Of a DNA stretch of 64,000 bases, positions 1 to 13,100 are shown piece after piece (position 1 is the stretch's first letter; each line of letters starts with the position of its first letter). Below the pieces are notes generated by a model, which saw only the letters and a program-made list of their open reading frames with translations, was not told the origin of the DNA and made no database searches. The translations under genes were made by a program, and so were the position numbers. The stretch is from positions 124,001 through 188,000 of the forward strand of contig VTFK01000241.1 of the NCBI GenBank assembly GCA_009617715.1. The letters run 5' to 3'. Source of the DNA: Plectrocnemia conspersa (taxonomy: Eukaryota; Arthropoda; Insecta; Trichoptera; Polycentropodidae).

Positions 1-590
1 ATTTAGAGTACTCCATTTTTATCAATGAAAATTATTAAATTGGTCACGATAAATATAAAAATAATACAACTAAATCCATCAATTGTACTAAATACATAAT
101 TTATTGAAACATAAAACTTTCTTACCTATTTATTGTTAATTATAAGCAATCATAATATAAATATAATTAAATTAACATACGTAATTAATGTAAATCTTGA
201 ATGCACTTTTGGTATTAGCAATTGGGAATGAATAAACCCAAACAAAATGTGATTCCAGAATTTGCAAATATAAAGGCGAGAATGAAGGATATTTATAACA
301 TATAAGCTTATTAATTTCATTTTTGTTTCAAAAAATAGTTAGAGGGGGCGGAAGAACTTAATATTTTTTGCATGCGGGCCATTTTTTAATTACGCGACTG
401 TGTGAGGACCTATTTATTTATTTTATTATAACCTAAACTAGGCGACACTCTGGGTTTGACGTAGAGCGGTACCTTGTCCGTTGACTATTAAATTTTCATA
501 ATTTTCAAATAACAGTTATAGAGTTCTATTTCGTATGCATCAAAATTAGAGGATATTTTTTTGCACATTTTTAAACAACGGTTTTTCTGA
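1..590. other. AT-rich intergenic DNA, nothing recognised
   Basis: No open reading frame with coding character, no RNA gene and no clear repeat boundary was seen here. It ends at the 8-bp target duplication of the hAT element that follows. Confidence 0.5.
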
Positions 591-598
591 TTCGGACA

Positions 599-867
599 CA
601 GTGGCGTAGCTTGGGTATGTGCCGCCCGGGGCAATCCTTAAAATTGCCGCCCCCCCCCATAAATTTGTTTGCAGGGTCATAAAATCAGCATTTCTTAAAA
701 TAATAAATTGATTATTGTTAAGCTCTTGGTATCCTTAAATTTACATAAATTTTAGTTTATTCAGGGTTAAGAATCACACTAGACGATTCCATCGCGAATA
801 TGCCGCCCCCAAGCAAGTGCCGCCCGGGGCGGCCCGCCCCCTCCGCCCCCCCATAGCTACGCCACTG
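599..867. mobile_element. hAT-type MITE with perfect 8 bp target duplication
   Basis: The element begins CAGTGGCGTAGC and ends GCTACGCCACTG, a perfect terminal inverted repeat. It is flanked by an exact 8-bp direct repeat, ttcggaca, at 591-598 and 868-875. An 8-bp duplication with CA...TG termini is the signature of hAT transposons. The 269-bp body has C-rich and G-rich runs and no transposase, so it is a non-autonomous copy. Confidence 0.9.
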
Positions 868-1140
868 TTCGGACATACTAATTGAGGTAAGCGTTTATTT
901 AATATTTTTATAATTTGATTTTTAAGCAAAAACGGCATCTGCCCATCGAGAATCATTTATTATTTTTGTGGGTTTAGAGTTATTCTTTTTTATGAGTATA
1001 TCCCATTCTTGAGTAGAAGCCGAAAAGTCATAAATTTTGAATAAAATCAAAATAGTGCAATATTTCAGAACAAGATTATTTGCGTAATTTCCAATTATAT
1101 TATTTTTTCATTATCATAATATTTTTTCATGATACGAGTC

Positions 1141-1440
1141 ATATTTGCACGGGTCTTTTGACTTTTGAGAAGAGATAATTATTTTTAGGGCTCTCTTATT
1201 GGTCAAAATTCGATTTAGATATGCTTCATTCGATTCTTATTTATTGTAAGTTGTAAAATTGTTATAAAAAGTTTTTATATGAACCCTAGATAACCGAGCG
1301 TTTCCACTGCGACGGTGACGGCACGATTTTATTGCTTTTTACGTGGATTTTAAGCAACGACATCCTTGAATTTGCCCAGAAAAATGCATGTCATTTAATG
1401 AAATACTATTAATCTTTCAGCGAAGGGTGGTGACGGATGA
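1141..1440. repeat. Fragment of foldback repeat family A
   Basis: This stretch matches parts of the large dispersed family seen at 9.6, 17.7, 22.9, 32.4, 39.8, 50.6 and 56.0 kb. The shared words include the GCGTTTCCACTGCGACGG segment, the CACGATTTTATTGCTTTT segment and the block about a disrupted GACCAAAATTCGGTTT motif. Here only the 5' arm is present. Confidence 0.7.
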
Positions 1441-1483
1441 CAATTAGACAAAGATGCAGTAGTATTTTATTGACGATATTATA

Positions 1484-1665
1484 ATAGTTACATGTTTAAA
1501 ATTTTAATAGCAAAGTGGACGGTGTGCTAAGTCGCACTGGCGCGCGTTGCGAGCCCGCCGAAGTCGCTAACAGAATGTGCCTACGTCGCGTCAGTGCTAC
1601 CAGAGTACCACCGAGTTTTGGCCATAATAAAACCTATATATACATGGTCACTCACGATCTTAATG
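1484..1665 (+). repeat. Dispersed repeat family C, copy 1 (SINE- or LTR-like)
   Basis: This GC-richer segment contains GTGGACGGTG, GAGCCCGCC, CCAGAGTACCAC and GTTTTGGCCATAATAAA in order. The same order and strand recur near 37.5 kb and 55.6 kb. Its AATAAA near the 3' end would suit a solo LTR or a short retroposon, but no coding part is seen. A 13-base C run follows at about 1710-1722. Confidence 0.55.
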
Positions 1666-2125
1666 AAATTTAAATATTAAGAAAACGACCACTGACTGGC
1701 CAACTTTTGCCCCCCCCCCCCCATAGAAAAAGTTAAAATGGCATCCATGCGGTTGATATGCTTTTCAATAACAAATTGTAATGTCTGCCTATGTTAATTA
1801 ATTATAAGGTTAGCGGTAACTGATATGTCAAAAGAATATATCAGAAAAATATTTGTTTTCCCTTAAAAAAAATGCTCAAATGAGCATTATTTTAAGTACG
1901 CCAGAATATTAAAATTATTTGTTTAATTATGATATTCACAATATATTTTTAATACAGAGGGTTTGTTGCATAAAAATTGCTATATGAATAAGTTCTGTGG
2001 TGCATCACTTCACAAAGGGAGATAGATGTTTTGAATGATATCAATTAGTGGTAGTTCTCTTATTTTTATAAATTGTAAAATATTTAAATTTATTTCTAAA
2101 AATATCTTTATTATAAGTCTTAGTT

Positions 2126-2444
2126 CAGGCATGGCGAACCTTTTTGGGTTCGCGTGCCGAAAATTTCTAAATATTGTTCCTCGAATGTGTAGCGTGCCCA
2201 AGGAGTAAAAAAATTACCAAGATAGAAAAAGTTTTTTTTTTAAAACGATTGTCGTTTATCTTAGAAAACATTTGATAATTAATAAAATGAAATAAATAAT
2301 AATTCACGGATTATTTAATCAAGATTTTAATTTCTTAAATTTAAAAATTAAAAAAATATTTTTGAACTTGGAAATCGTTCGCGTGCAATCCAAATTCTCA
2401 AACGTGCCACCTCGGGCACGCGTGCCCTAGGTTCGCCATGCCTG
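2126..2444. mobile_element. hAT-type MITE with perfect 8 bp target duplication
   Basis: The termini CAGGCATGGCGAACC and GGTTCGCCATGCCTG are perfect inverted repeats. The flanks are an exact 8-bp duplication, tcttagtt, at 2118-2125 and 2445-2452. The 319-bp interior is AT-rich with no transposase. Its terminal sequence differs from the element at 599-867, so it belongs to a different hAT subfamily. Confidence 0.9.
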
Positions 2445-2744
2445 TCTTAGTTTAACATGATATTGTAAGTTATTCTTCTTTCTGGATCTTTTGTAATTTC
2501 TTTCTCAGATTCTCCATGTTTATATGACTCATCTTAGAGAAGCAGTTCGACATTACAAACGGTCGCCACATTTCAATGGTTATTTTGATTATGCAGTATA
2601 TGTTGAGATCTTTAATATTAAAATTGTACGTATAATTACTTATATGCTCTAAGCACAAAAAGATACGATGTGTAAATTTTAATGCTGTTAACTAAAATAA
2701 TACTGTGTGAAACGCACCAATAATAATTCACATCTTAGGTTTAA

Positions 2745-4106
2745 TGTATTTATTTTTTCAACATTACATTTGTTCACATTATATAGAAATTTGCAGCTAT
2801 ACTTTAAGCAGAATATTAATTAAACATCACAACCCGACAATAATGTACAGCTGTATTGTGGAAACTTACGGCCGACGTACATAGTTATATAGGCGCATTC
2901 CGTTATTCATTCAATATATACATATGCGTGTAATTAACTTTAAATAACATCCATATTGTCAAAGTGTTGTAACTAAACGTACGACAAAACCCGGCCGGCG
3001 CGTTTGAGACTCGTGCCGTATATTTCTTATAGATTTTCCTAGAAAAATAACACGTACCGTAAAAAAATACATTATAATAATACTCATATTTCCCAACGGC
3101 TCGACCGAGAGTCCGATCTTACGGCAGCGTTAAAAATAATATGCGAAATTTGAGCCGAGAAACGGCAACTCGACGAGGAAAAGTAAACAGTTTTGACGAG
3201 TCGCAAAGCGAAAATGCACATCGACGAGCGCACGAACGGAGTCGTCGTTCGTTCAGGCACTTATGCGAGCGGTAACTTTACGGAAGTATTCGGACAGAGA
3301 TAACCTACGAAATGAACGTTGGCGTCGGACGCGCGTTTACAACTTTCTCGATCTCACTACCTATTATGTATATTTAGGCTACGCCTCGGAAACCCGTCGA
3401 CGATACGTCAAAAGGAAAAACTTAACAAAGGTAACGAACCGAAAACGGCATAAAGGTATCGTATCACATACGCGAGCGTACATAGGTAATAGCTTATTAT
3501 CACATTATAATATAAATATGTATACGCTAATAACGTTAGACTCTATTATATTGGCAATAATTTTACAAAATATGTAATTGATCATGATCATAAGCGTTGA
3601 TTAAACATTTTCAAGTTGATAAAAAACCCCGTATGCTTCCTTTTAGCTATCTACCAAATAACTCTCTCTATCGATTATATCGTATGTATAAATTCATCAT
3701 GTAAATAACGACTAAGGTGACAACTCCTTATGCAAAATTCTAGTATCACATTCATAAAAGTCAACGAAAACATAGCTAGGCGCATTTTTAATAAAAATAT
3801 AAATATATTCCATGTAAATAAATAGAAAGTGTAATAAACGACTATTTTTTTCACCATCGCCAAGTGTGTACGGCAAAATGATTATTTAACCGCATTTAGG
3901 ACAATTGACAAAAGACAAATTGCTCAATTTTTTAGGCCGCAGAAAAACCACAAACGGCTCTCTTCAGACCGGCGATTCTCAATTTTGCTAAAACATTTTT
4001 ACGTAATACTGCTTATGCGTAACTAGGGAAAAACGAGTATCGGTAATTTTCTGATTCGGAGCCGGTCGGAATAATAATGCACAAAGCCCGTCGCGATGAG
4101 CAACAG
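2745..4106 (-). other. Probable 3' untranslated region of the ORP gene
   Basis: This stretch follows the ORP stop codon on the minus strand and keeps more CpG dinucleotides than the intergenic DNA around it. A minus-strand AATAAA occurs at about 2749-2754, which would give a 3' UTR of about 1.35 kb. The 104-codon plus-strand open frame inside it (3263-3577) has no recognisable protein features and is not taken as a gene. The extent is inferred. Confidence 0.35.
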
Positions 4107-7100
4107 TCACCAGAGACGATCCAACTGAATGTTGTTAAAGCCAGGAATGCGTTTGGTGTCCCAGTATTTGCCGTTGTATTGCCAGCACTCTTCACCCTTG
4201 TCGTTAATGATTTTGCTGAAAATTCAAGATGCAAATTAATCTAGCGTAACAAATATTATTTAATTTAGTGCAATTTGGAAAAACATACTAATAGTTCTCG
4301 AGAATCTGAATATTCTTTATTATTTCTCCTGATTAGTATTAGCTATATTGTTTTCGATTTTTAGCAGTGGTATACACATTTTTATTTTTAAGTGATTTTG
4401 TTATATTTCATATGGAATAATCAGCCAGATCGTTTTTTATTATTATTATTTAACACGAATATTGAATCAAAGTTTTTAATGCGGTCTCTTTTTTTTGCCA
4501 TTTTTAATTTTATTTGATTTTATTAGGAGTATGTTTACGCGTCGGAATACAAGATATTTTTACTTGTTAAATTACAGTTGTATAATAAATAATATCATCA
4601 TCGAATGTATATCTGCTGAGTGAAATGTAAGCAATTTTCGATATCGATTATAAACATTTTAAACAATGTTACAGTAGCTTAATTGCTGACATCTCTAGGC
4701 AGTCAGAATAACATCAATAACTTGACTAATTCAGTGCAGTGAAACTACTGCATCAATTCATATTTACCTAAACCACTTTGGAATATAATGCCTTCCCTCA
4801 TCTTCGGCACTCTTTCTTCTGTCCCTCTGGGCTTGTTCCAATTGAAGTTTGAGAATTTCGGCAGTATCGACGTTCCCTTCTTCCAGAGCTCTCTGATCCG
4901 GTCTATAAAACGATATATATGTTAAATTCTAAATCAAATTGTGTTTTAGATAAGAGTCAAATCTACCTGAATCTGGTGTCAGTGCATGGCAGAGTCTTAG
5001 CTGCCTCAGAATCCTGTTCGTTTAATTCCATAGCGAAACTTGTGAATCCGTAATAAAGTTCGAAGTCTTCGGGCATTGTTCCGGGTCTCCAGATGCACTT
5101 CGCCGAAGGGGGATGACCGCAAAACAGCGCTTCTGACCACCGACCGAAGAGTTTGCGAACCACCCTTCCATCCGAAGTTGTAATGCAGCCGTGCACTTCG
5201 TGTCTCTTTGCCGACCAGTAGCTCGCCTGCGAAAATTTGTGACGTCAGCAACTATTATAGAAAACGATCTTCGATAACCGGACTCACTTTTACGAACGTC
5301 AGTTTGCATGACAGAGACTCGTTGACGATCTTAAGTTCGCCGTACTGATCGACCCATCTTTGTCCCCCAAACAAGTTGTGAACGCAAGTAGTCACCTAGA
5401 ATCAAGCCCTCAGTCTTAATAAAAGTCTTATAAAAGTTTGTACGGCAATCGGGTAAACCTTGTTCCAAACGTAACGATCTCCCGTGTGAGGAAGATACAG
5501 GTTGACGGTGCTGGCCGGCTGGAATTCCATAGACTTTCCCCAAAATTTAGTACGTATGCGTGCCTCTTGCCAAAATTGATAATTTTTCGACTCGGCGTAG
5601 CACGTGCTCACGGGTGGATGATGAGAGACCTGAAAGTCAATCGATGGTTAGTCAACTCTATTACAAAAATGAATCCGAAAATTCTGATAACTCATTACCT
5701 GTTCTGCGATGAAACGAAAGCCTCTATCTTCTCTCACGCATTCGTAGGTCTCTCCCAACAGTGGATTAAACGGCTTACTGGCCGCCCTGTGTCTGGTAGA
5801 TCCGTAAGCCGATACGGCGAATGCTGCCACATGGATCATCCTCTCGACTGGATCTGCAGTGGAAGCTGCTAAATCGAGCAGCTCACTGTATTCCAACTCC
5901 TCGCAAAGTCTCTGCGTAAATACATTATTACAAAAAATGTAATCACTTCGATTCTCTAGCACATTTGGAGAAATCGTTCTCCTGTGTAGTAATATATGGG
6001 TATCCAAAAACCTAACCACAATAATAAAAACATAATTCAAATTATAACGGATATGCAACAATAAATACAAAATCTAGTAACTACTCACTTAATTAATAAA
6101 CTCTAAAAATATAAATGTACAACGTAACGGTTTAATTTTTTTAGCTTGGAATGCTAACGGTCTTCAAGAGAGACTGCTTGAAGTTAGTCAATTTTTAATA
6201 AATATAGACATAGATATAACTTTAATATCTGAAATTCATTTAAAAGCGTCGATAAAAACAAATTTTGCTTATTGGAGCTGGGGATGAAAACGCGATATTC
6301 GAAAAGTCAAAAATAAACTACAATAAAACCACTCAAAATGATTACATTAACTTAGATGTCCGAATTAATGCTAAGGACTGGATTATAATTAAATTTTATA
6401 ATTATTTGTAATAAGAGACCGTGGTCTAGGAACTCAGAACAAATTAGATACTATATATAAAAAAATGTATTGCGAATGTACACTCACTTGCAGCATGTTG
6501 AGTGGTTCGTTGATGGTGACCGGCATCGATACTTGACTGAGATCTTTTCCGATGTTTTTGCACAACAAATTCCACAAGCTCAGGCCTTCGGTGTCCGGAC
6601 GAGCGGCGGGAAGGCGCGTTCTGCGTCCGGTTAGACCAGGACCTCCAGCGCTGGGAACTGCGAATCAATCTGACGTTCAGTATTCTGTTATTTTAAGAAA
6701 TCTATGAGCGATGGTAACGTACCACTGAGATCAGTGGGGGGTTCGGAGTTATCAGAGCTGACCGAGCCGCCTTCTTCGCTGGACAGACTGCCCGCTTCCG
6801 ATGAAGTGTCGCCTTCCAACTCTATAACTCCACCCTAGAAGATGAATAAGACGTTAAACCTTGAAAAATCGCAGATAATGGAAGACGACTCACCCCGACG
6901 GCGTTTGGAACGTCGTCTCCGTCTTCTACTCGACCGTCCGAAGAGAGTGCATCTTCGGCGTCGAAAAATTCAGAAGCGGACACGCACGACGAGCTGTAAC
7001 TGTTGGAAGTGTGGAACGGCCTAGCCGCCTGAACAAAACGAATACTTAAATAAATTTGCAGTGGATGATATGCAGTCCCTTGTCAAATTATTAGACTATT

Positions 7101-10100
7101 TAAAACAATTTATTTACATACTCTTCATAATTATGTGCTCTATGGACATATCGTTCATATTGCAGTATTTTAGATTTTTTATAGTAGGCAATATTGACAC
7201 TTTTTTTGTGTCATTTTATTTATATGTTATATGATCAAGAGTTTGTAAATAGATTTATTTCGACTAGCTGTCAGTCCCTCACTATCATGAGGTACCGCAG
7301 CTAGTGAGTGTACGAATACCGTACTCTCAGCTTTTTGGGTTATAAAGATTTTTTTGATTCATTCTGATTTTTAAAAATTTAGTTTTAGTATTTTTTGGTT
7401 GAAATTATATATTTTTTCGATCATATAAATCCGTACTATTATAACTGTATTGTTTTTTAACAGTGAAATTATGTATTCAAACTGTAATGAGCATTTAAAT
7501 CGAGTCTGATAAAATATTCACCACCCTGGAGGGTTTTGTATGTTTATATATTTACTTATATGCAATAAAATCGTGGAAATTTTTATGTTAAATATACGAC
7601 TATGTGACAACTAAATTTAAGTAAAAAATATATGTATCATAAATATTAAAAAAATATGATTGATTCGCAAGTCTAATTAACTTGGCAAGGGACTGTAGAC
7701 ATAGAGCGATCTGGATAACTTACTATTTCGGAAGCGGGACCGGTGGAAGATATTTCGGCTAAGTCTGAAGCGTCGTGAATTTTGGACAGTCGATTCTTCA
7801 GCTCTGCAAGTTCGGAGGGGGAACCGACTGAATAAAATGAATTACAATTTACGATCACTACTCTACACATGCAACAAGACACAAAAATGGGACGGAAATT
7901 GCTTAGGTTTTTTGACATACGAATATTGCAATATGGCACGTATTAGTTAAAATAAAAATAAAACAAACCTGTCATTTATCAAAAAAAATAGCTCAAGCTG
8001 ACCTTCATCAATAACAGCTCGTGTAATGAGAAAATAAATATTGTAATGTAATATGAAATAGACTTTAGAACAAAAAAATTGGACGCTTCATGCTCGAAAA
8101 ACTTAATTCACGATTGAGAACGTACGAAAAATAACAAGTGCCGGTTTTTATGTATCCTTGAAAATATCATAAAGCATGCAAGACAATAAGCAATAAACAC
8201 AAGTGATACGTGTAACAACAAGCAAACCGATGCCGTTGTTTCGTAATTAAACAAAATATATTCAATGGTATAAACCTGTATTTTGTTGAAGAGCCGTATT
8301 GAGATTGGAACGAAGAGTTGCAACTACGGCGTTACTGGAGTTAGCCTGGGAATTGGTGTTGTTGGATGTTGGCTCAGTTTCGATTATCATCTTCAACCGG
8401 TCGCGCTCAGACAGCAGAGCCATAAGGATGCTCTTCAGGGTGGAAGTCACTGAAATACAAAACACAATACAGTTCGAGTTCATAAAGACAAACCAAAAAA
8501 ACTGGTGAATTCCACTAACCGTCTTTGGCCAATATGGTGAAGTCTTCGCGGGCGTGATGATCGGGAGTTGATCCGACGGGGCCGGAAGATATTATATGAT
8601 CCGTGCCGGGCAAAGATTGAGGTCTGGCAGCGGCTGCGAATCGATTTAATCAAAAGCTTAGAAACATAAAATCAAAACAGTTGTAAAAAACACTACGTTA
8701 TTTATGGGTGTTAAGTGTTTCAAATCAAAATAGACAAAATTATGGTAATCGAATATGCTAAGAAGCCAGGCAAAGTCGCTTCCTCTTCGTAAAGGGTCAG
8801 CGGTTCAATGCCGAAAGACCGAGCTGGAGTCGGCCTCTTACGAACGTGCATAGGAACGTTTCGGTTGGCAAAAAATCAGATTCATGAAAGGTAACGGTTA
8901 GTATGTTTCAAACTTCAACAGTTCAATCAGGAAAAACTGTCGACTGTGAAAAATAAGCAAAAAAATGTTTTAATGTAAGTAATTATTTAAAATGTTGACT
9001 GAATATTGAAAAAGGTTTATTTACTAAGGCAATTAGAAGCAAAATTGATAAAACGAAAAGCTACAAAAACAATGCAGGTATATTTTAGAATAATCAAACA
9101 GTTACTCGTCATTATGAATACTGAGAATGATTTTAATAAAAACAGATTTTGAAGCACTAAGCGGTCAGTAAATATTTGATATAGTTTTAACCCATTAATT
9201 GTGAAGCGATTTTGCACACATTTTGGTGTTTTGAAAGTGATATTTTTTTTTGTATAACTAATATTAAAATCATGAAGATTTTATAATTAGATTATGCAAA
9301 ACAAAAGTAATTCGCTTCTCATTAGGAGTGATATATCGCCACACCATAACCAAAAGGCTAATATGGCTGATGGAAAAACCCCACAGAAAAATGTTCAAAT
9401 ATTTTTTTTACTTTTGACTTGATTTTTTCTATTATGTTTATGTTATTGTATTTCTTATTTCGTATTTCTTATTATTATCGATGTTAAAATGTTTTATTAT
9501 TATAATAAAAAAAAATCGATAAAATTTGATCTATTATACTTTCAAAAAAAGATTAATTTCATATTATATTAATTATTTTTTATACAGGGACGTTATCTCA
9601 ACTTTTTCCAGGGGATGGCGAAAGTTGGCCAGTTAGTGGTTGTTTTTTAATATTTCGATTTCATTAAGATTCATAGTATTTCATTAAATAACATTAATTT
9701 TTCTGGCTAAATTCAAAGGGAAACCAATACTTACACCCCCCCCTCCCAAATGATTGTTTAAAATCCACATCAAAAGCAATAAAATTATGGAGTTACCATC
9801 ACGTTTTTATTACAATATTATGACTAACAAAAAGTGAGAGTCGAATGAAGCATATCTAAACCGAGTTTTGACCAACAGGAGGGCGCAAAAAACAATTATC
9901 ACTTCTCAGAAATTAAAAATCCATGTCAAAAGCAATAAAATCGTTACACGATTTTATAGCTTTTGATGTGAAGTTTTTGCGCCCTCCTATTGACTAAAAT
10001 TCGGTTTGAATATACTTTGACCAATACTCTCATATCATAACTCCATAGTAATATCGGTAAGAATAGCATATATCATATTTTTAAAACTGTAATTTCAAAG

Positions 10101-13100
10101 TGCAGACAAACTATAGAGCAATATGCGAGATGCAAATCTGTCCGCAATTTTTCTGCTTTTTTTTTCTTAAGTTCTGAGAGATGAATCGGTGTAAATTGTA
10201 TTTTGGACTTGACCTAATGAACGTTATTAGTTTTAGAACTTTCATTAGGTTAGGTTTGGGTTTGAACAGCAAATTGACGTTTCTTTGAGTTTTATAGACA
10301 TTTTAGAGCAGTATATAATTTCACTGGTGCATCTGTTTAATTATACTTTCGCTAGTAGAAATATGTATCTACTGGTGAAAATGTATCTGGACTTCACTAA
10401 TGAAAATATTGCTTTACTGAAAAATACACATTCACTGTAACATTTACACATTGCATGTAAATAAATAATGATAAGTGTGTAAACGTATATATTACTACAT
10501 ATGGAAAAGTTTAAATCATATAATTTTATTAGCACTTTCAAGACAAATTAAATTTTCACTCGTAAAAATATATATTTACCGGTGAAAATGTATTCCGATA
10601 TGATTTCACTGAAATGAAATTTTAAAAATATTTTCGGGGTAGATTTTTCGTGAGCGTAACATGAGAATTTATGGTTTAGAATTAGGGACGTCATCTCCGC
10701 TTTTTCCAGGGGGAGGGAAGGGGGCGCAAATCTTCGAATACTGGAACCTTAAAAATGGAATTAGGGACTAATAATTGAGTAAAAGTTAATTTAATATTAT
10801 TTTTCATGTTTTTTTTTGCATTCAATTCATTGAAATGTATTTATATTGTGAACTGAAATAAATATCAATTAGATATTATTAAAATTTAAAGTATTTGATT
10901 AAAGTAACATTAATAAAAATAGCATAGCAACAAAGGGTTAATTTAGTTTTAGTGTGTGGATGTTTATCTGTGCAGACTTTATTTGTATAAAAATATTTCT
11001 CATATTTTTTTGTGGGCTTTTTCCGATCACCATTTAAAATATCCTGTACTTGTTTGGTAAAAATGATTTTAAAAATCACTGACCATTCATTAAAATTACT
11101 GATCCAACAAATATATGTCAATTTAGCGTTGTGTTTATTCGAATAATAATGTTCGCCTAATTATATTTTCATATTCGAATACTCATCAAGACTCGTATCC
11201 GATCAATCGTCTAATGTGTATTACAAATGTGGGTCAATTTTCGAAGACGATTTATTTTTTCGAGTTTTATGCTGGTTAGAATAAAATTAATTTTGAATAA
11301 CAAGTTCTTGAATTCACAGGATTATTCGAATAGCGCAACGCTACGTCAAATAGTCGAGCGAAATAGAAAGATAATTTTTTTATTCGTAAACTAAGAATAA
11401 CGTTTTTCCGAATGGTTCTTTCATAGTCGAGGATTAGGAGTGAAAAGAGGGACGTTTCTTGGTACGTTTCGATCTCAACGTGAAGTATGTCGAATGGATG
11501 AAAATTAAAGAAATATAGTGTGGCTTACGAAGAACGGCGGATGCCATATATGTAGAAAGAAAAACTGTAATCGGAAATATTAAACCAGAATAAGAAACAA
11601 AATTAAAAAGAAAACAATTATGTACGCATATAAGAACATCAGTCGAAAGGGAATTTTAGTTTCGATACAATCTAAAGGAACTCACTCAAGGGTAAGGAAG
11701 TAGGCGGCGCCATCAAAGAATGCGCCGAAGCCGACAGAGTGCCTTGCGGAGACGGTGGCGCGCCCAAAGATAATGACTAAAAACAAAGAGATCTTGAGAA
11801 CGTCGCAAAGATGGAAAAAATTATAAAATCTAGGATACCGACGGTGAGACTCAGAGCTCCCTGAGGTTCTGTCTCCACTCTGAGGCCGACGGAACTCAAA
11901 TCGACGGAGCCGCCTTTGGAAGAGCCGGATTTTTTCTTACGAAGACCGAACTTTTTTTCTATTTTTTTTGACATTGGGCGAGGATCCTTCTGCATTGATC
12001 TGAAACCGGGAAAAAAATCACGTAATTATTCATCTTTGACGTTGAAGCGAATCTGCATAAAGTACTCACGTCGCCATCTTGCGATCCAGCGCTCTCCAAA
12101 ACGGACAAGAGTTGGGTCAACTGCTGCAAGGACAGTTGGGCCTGACTCAACTCTCTGGCCGCTCCCTCTAAAGACGCGCCAGATTCTATTATCCATGTGG
12201 CTAAGCGACCGCTGGGCGTCATCGCCCCCAAGGAGCCTCTGGGACGGGAAGGCACCGCATTCTCTCTCTCCTGCAGTAACCCTAAGATATAAATAAATAG
12301 TGAGTCACTCAAATAGGTAAAAGAAAATTGTATAGTAAAAATATAAGTAAATAAAAATAAAATCAAAAGGTCTACAAAACGCTACAGCACCGTTGAGAAA
12401 CCAACTTTGGCGTCTGCCGTCTTCTTCCGGCGACGCACGCGCGACGGTCGGCTCTCGAGTTCCGAACGTGAGATAATGTTGGCGATACAGCCTGTAATGA
12501 AGAAAACTAGTTAGCTGAGAATCAGGCAAAGAAAAATTAACTAATAAAATAATTGAATCCAATGTTTACAATAATAAATCATTAAAATTATCTAGATACT
12601 CGAAAATATTTTGTGAAACATTGTGTCTGTGGCAAAACTTTTTCTTTTGTATAGTAATTATTAACCCTTTAGTTGTAGGGTCTTTTAGGATTAACATCTA
12701 AATCAGGGCTCGGCAACCTATGACCCGCGGGTCACCAAGTGACCCGTTTGATGATTTGAAGTGACCCATTTCAGTTCTGCAAATATCATTTTTTTAACGT
12801 GTTACGATGACACGACTAGACCACATATATGGTTGTTAAGACCAAAAATATTCACTGAACCGAATAGGCTTTTTCATAGTCACATTTGAATTATTTTGAC
12901 CCGTAGCCAAAAAAGGTTGCCGAGACCTGATCTAAATAGTAATGTTTGAAAAATAGATACTTCCCTGTTATCGAAAGACAAATTTATTCTAAAATATATT
13001 TTTTCATTTTAATTATTTTTATACAAAACTTTTCTGATCAGCGCTCATTCGCTGCTGCTTGTTCGCACCTAACCTGTTTAAATTTTAACCCACTCGATAG

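Noticed and set aside
3263..3577. 104-codon plus-strand open frame
   Set aside because: It has no recognisable domain, lies in the probable ORP 3' UTR on the opposite strand, and shows no splice or promoter context.
8770..8880. tRNA- or SINE-like GGTTCAATGCC segment
   Set aside because: There is no matching A box or cloverleaf and no second copy in the window, so it was not reported as a feature.
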